From NCBI GenBank assembly GCA_002401195.1, contig NVSI01000010.1, forward strand, positions 12,559 to 19,969: a DNA stretch of 7,411 nucleotides, given 5' to 3'. The notes beneath the pieces are model-generated. The model did no database searches and was not told where the DNA came from. It was given only the letters and a program-made list of their open reading frames with translations. Positions 6,090 through 7,411 of this stretch are shown one piece after another (positions within the stretch are counted from its first letter, which is position 1; each line of letters opens with the position of its first letter). The stretch is from Alphaproteobacteria bacterium (lineage in GTDB: Bacteria; Pseudomonadota; Alphaproteobacteria; Micavibrionales; UBA1664). A program made the position numbers and the translations under genes.

Positions 6090-7322
6090 ATGAGTTTATT
6101 CAACTATGACACCCATTTCCAAGACATTTTGGAAACTGTCCACCGTGATGGACGCGGACGTGATTTTTTACCGCTTAAACGCCATGTTGGAAATTTTCCA
6201 ACGGCCACGGCGAACCTGCCTGATGGCACTCAAAAAGACGTGATAATTTGGTGTTCCAATGACTATTTGGGCATGGGACAAAACCCCGTTATTATGGACG
6301 CCATGAAAAACGCCATCAACACTTATGGCGCTGGCGCGGGCGGAACGCGGAATATTTCAGGCACCACGCATCTTATGACTGAGTTGGAAGAGAGCCTATG
6401 CGATCTGCATCAAAAAGAGGCCGCGCTTGTTTTTACATCGGGCTTCACATCCAACGAAGGCAGCCTCGGCGCCCTGCTTCGCCTCTTACCCAACGATGCT
6501 GTTGTCTTTTCTGACGCGCTCAACCACGCATCAATGATTGTTGGCATTCGTAACGGCGGACGAGAAAAACACATCTTCCGCCATAATGACCTTGAACATT
6601 TGGAGGAACTTCTTCAATCCGTTGACATCAAACGACCAAAACTCATCGCGTTTGAAAGCGTCTATTCCATGGATGGTGATATCGCCCCTATTCGCGCCAT
6701 TGCTGCTTTGGCTCATAAATATAACGCCATGACCTATTTGGATGAAGTCCACGCCGTTGGTTTATACGGCCCGCGCGGTGGCGGTGTTGCCGAACAAGAA
6801 AATATTATGGATCAAATCGATATTATCGAAGGCACCTTTGGGAAGGCATATGGCGTGATGGGTGGATTTATCACAGGGTCAAAAACATTGATCGAGGCCA
6901 TCCGCCTGCATGCGCCTGCATTCATTTTCACAACCGCCCTGCCCCCCGCCATTATTGCGGGCGCGCTCGCATCCGTGGAGTATCTAAAAACATCTGATCA
7001 TGAACGCAAGAAAGCGCACGCCAATGCGCGCCTGTTAAAATCATTGATGGAAAAAGCCGCCCTGCCCTACCTTAAAGGAGACAGCCATATTGTCCCCCTT
7101 ATTATTGGGGATGATCAATGTTGCAAGGCGGTGACATCCGTCCTTTTGAACGAATATGATATTTATGTGCAACCGATCAATGCGCCCACAGTCCCCAAAG
7201 GAACAGAACGATTACGCCTGACGGCCACGGCCGCACATTCACAAGCCCATATTGAAACGTTGATCAGCAACCTTACAGATTTGTGGGAAAACCACGGATT
7301 TGCAGAGCAATTGCGCGCCTAG
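6090..7322 (+). CDS. hemA: 5-aminolevulinate synthase (C4 pathway)
   Basis: This is a PLP enzyme condensing glycine and succinyl-CoA to 5-aminolevulinate, the first step of heme (and chlorophyll) synthesis in Alphaproteobacteria. With start ATG 6090 it has 410 residues, the usual length for bacterial ALAS. Blocks: [11 protein letters not shown] (54-64), [13 protein letters not shown] (80-92) with Thr86 at the position linked to substrate choice, NHASMI (145-150), [10 protein letters not shown] (188-197), [12 protein letters not shown] (216-227) with Asp218 and His221, and EGTFGKAYG (247-255) with Lys252 as the PLP Schiff-base lysine. [15 protein letters not shown] (364-378) closes the list. 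The TRNISGT and GTERLR patterns favour ALAS over the related KBL, BioF and serine palmitoyltransferase. An in-frame TTG at 6042 would add 16 residues unlike ALAS, so I take ATG 6090, with a weak AGAG 8 bases upstream. The 49-base divergent gap to rbsK must hold promoter elements for both, but none is clear. Confidence 0.95.
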   Translation: MSLFNYDTHFQDILETVHRDGRGRDFLPLKRHVGNFPTATANLPDGTQKDVIIWCSNDYLGMGQNPVIMDAMKNAINTYGAGAGGTRNISGTTHLMTELEESLCDLHQKEAALVFTSGFTSNEGSLGALLRLLPNDAVVFSDALNHASMIVGIRNGGREKHIFRHNDLEHLEELLQSVDIKRPKLIAFESVYSMDGDIAPIRAIAALAHKYNAMTYLDEVHAVGLYGPRGGGVAEQENIMDQIDIIEGTFGKAYGVMGGFITGSKTLIEAIRLHAPAFIFTTALPPAIIAGALASVEYLKTSDHERKKAHANARLLKSLMEKAALPYLKGDSHIVPLIIGDDQCCKAVTSVLLNEYDIYVQPINAPTVPKGTERLRLTATAAHSQAHIETLISNLTDLWENHGFAEQLRA

Positions 7323-7350
7323 AAAGCGCCCCTCTCCCTCTCTTTTTTAA

Positions 7351-7379
7351 TTGACATATTTTTATTTTTAGTGTACCAT
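7351..7379 (+). promoter_or_regulatory. Sigma-70-type promoter for the gene at the right edge
   Basis: TTGACA (7351-7356, perfect -35) is followed after 17 bases by TACCAT (7374-7379, four of six to the -10 consensus). The spacer is very A/T-rich with T5 runs. Transcription would begin near 7386, only a dozen bases before the ATG at 7399, so the leader would be very short. Confidence 0.5.
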
Positions 7380-7398
7380 ATAAAAAAGGATGGAAAAT

Positions 7399-7411
7399 AT
7401 GATAACCAAAG
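7399..7411 (+). CDS. Start of an unidentified gene (cut by window edge)
   Basis: ATG at 7399 begins M-I-T-K and runs off the window. AGGA at 7387-7390 lies 8 bases upstream and a promoter sits just before it. An in-frame ATG at 7390 (M-E-N-M-I-T-K) is possible but would be fused to the ribosome binding site, so 7399 is preferred. Too little is visible to assign a function. Confidence 0.45.

Noticed and set aside
7315..7348. Possible hemA terminator: GCGC/GCGC pairing (7315-7318 with 7326-7329) and a later T6 run
   Set aside because: The stem is only 4 bp and is separated from the T-run by over ten bases, so it does not have the form of an intrinsic terminator.
1..7411. CRISPR arrays, tRNA/rRNA genes, insertion sequences, prophage or attachment sites
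   Set aside because: I found no repeat-spacer pattern, tRNA-like fold, transposase or flanking duplication.

Overview
The window reads as a chromosomal segment of an alphaproteobacterium. Three things support this: a C4-pathway 5-aminolevulinate synthase (hemA), a carB gene followed on the same strand by greA (an arrangement I recall from this class), and protein sequences of alphaproteobacterial flavour. Base composition looks moderate (mid-40s % G+C by eye, not counted), so it is not one of the very GC-rich members. I cannot name a genus. No mobile element, tRNA, rRNA or CRISPR array is visible, and coding density is high, with no gene-free stretch above 300 bases.

Layout from left to right. 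Positions 1-1398 (+) hold the 3' part of carB, cut by the window edge. A divergent M32-type metallocarboxypeptidase gene (1427-2695, -) converges on it. greA follows (2791-3267, +), with an intrinsic-terminator-like hairpin in its leader (2737-2769). Two minus-strand genes come next and probably form one operon, read from 4765 down to 3270. The first is an unusual 347-residue protein that looks like a DUF433 (VapB-like) domain fused to a DUF5615 PIN-like nuclease domain plus an unassigned C-terminal region. The second is a 136-residue zincin-like protein whose HExxH motif has lost both metal-binding histidines. A perfect 8-bp hairpin spans the stop codons of greA and the zincin-like gene.

From 4896 a 58-residue Ala/Gln-rich small protein, possibly YjfB-like, is encoded on the plus strand. 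It converges with a ribokinase-like gene (5096-6040, -). That gene is divergent from hemA (6090-7322, +). The right end has a good promoter (7351-7379), a ribosome binding site and the first codons of another plus-strand gene.

Most genes are housekeeping: pyrimidine/arginine precursor supply (carB), transcript cleavage (greA), heme precursor synthesis (hemA) and sugar phosphorylation (rbsK-like). They do not form one pathway. The part most worth follow-up is the 3270-4765 minus-strand pair: an apparent single-chain fusion of a module normally encoded as separate antitoxin and toxin genes, next to a catalytically degraded zincin.
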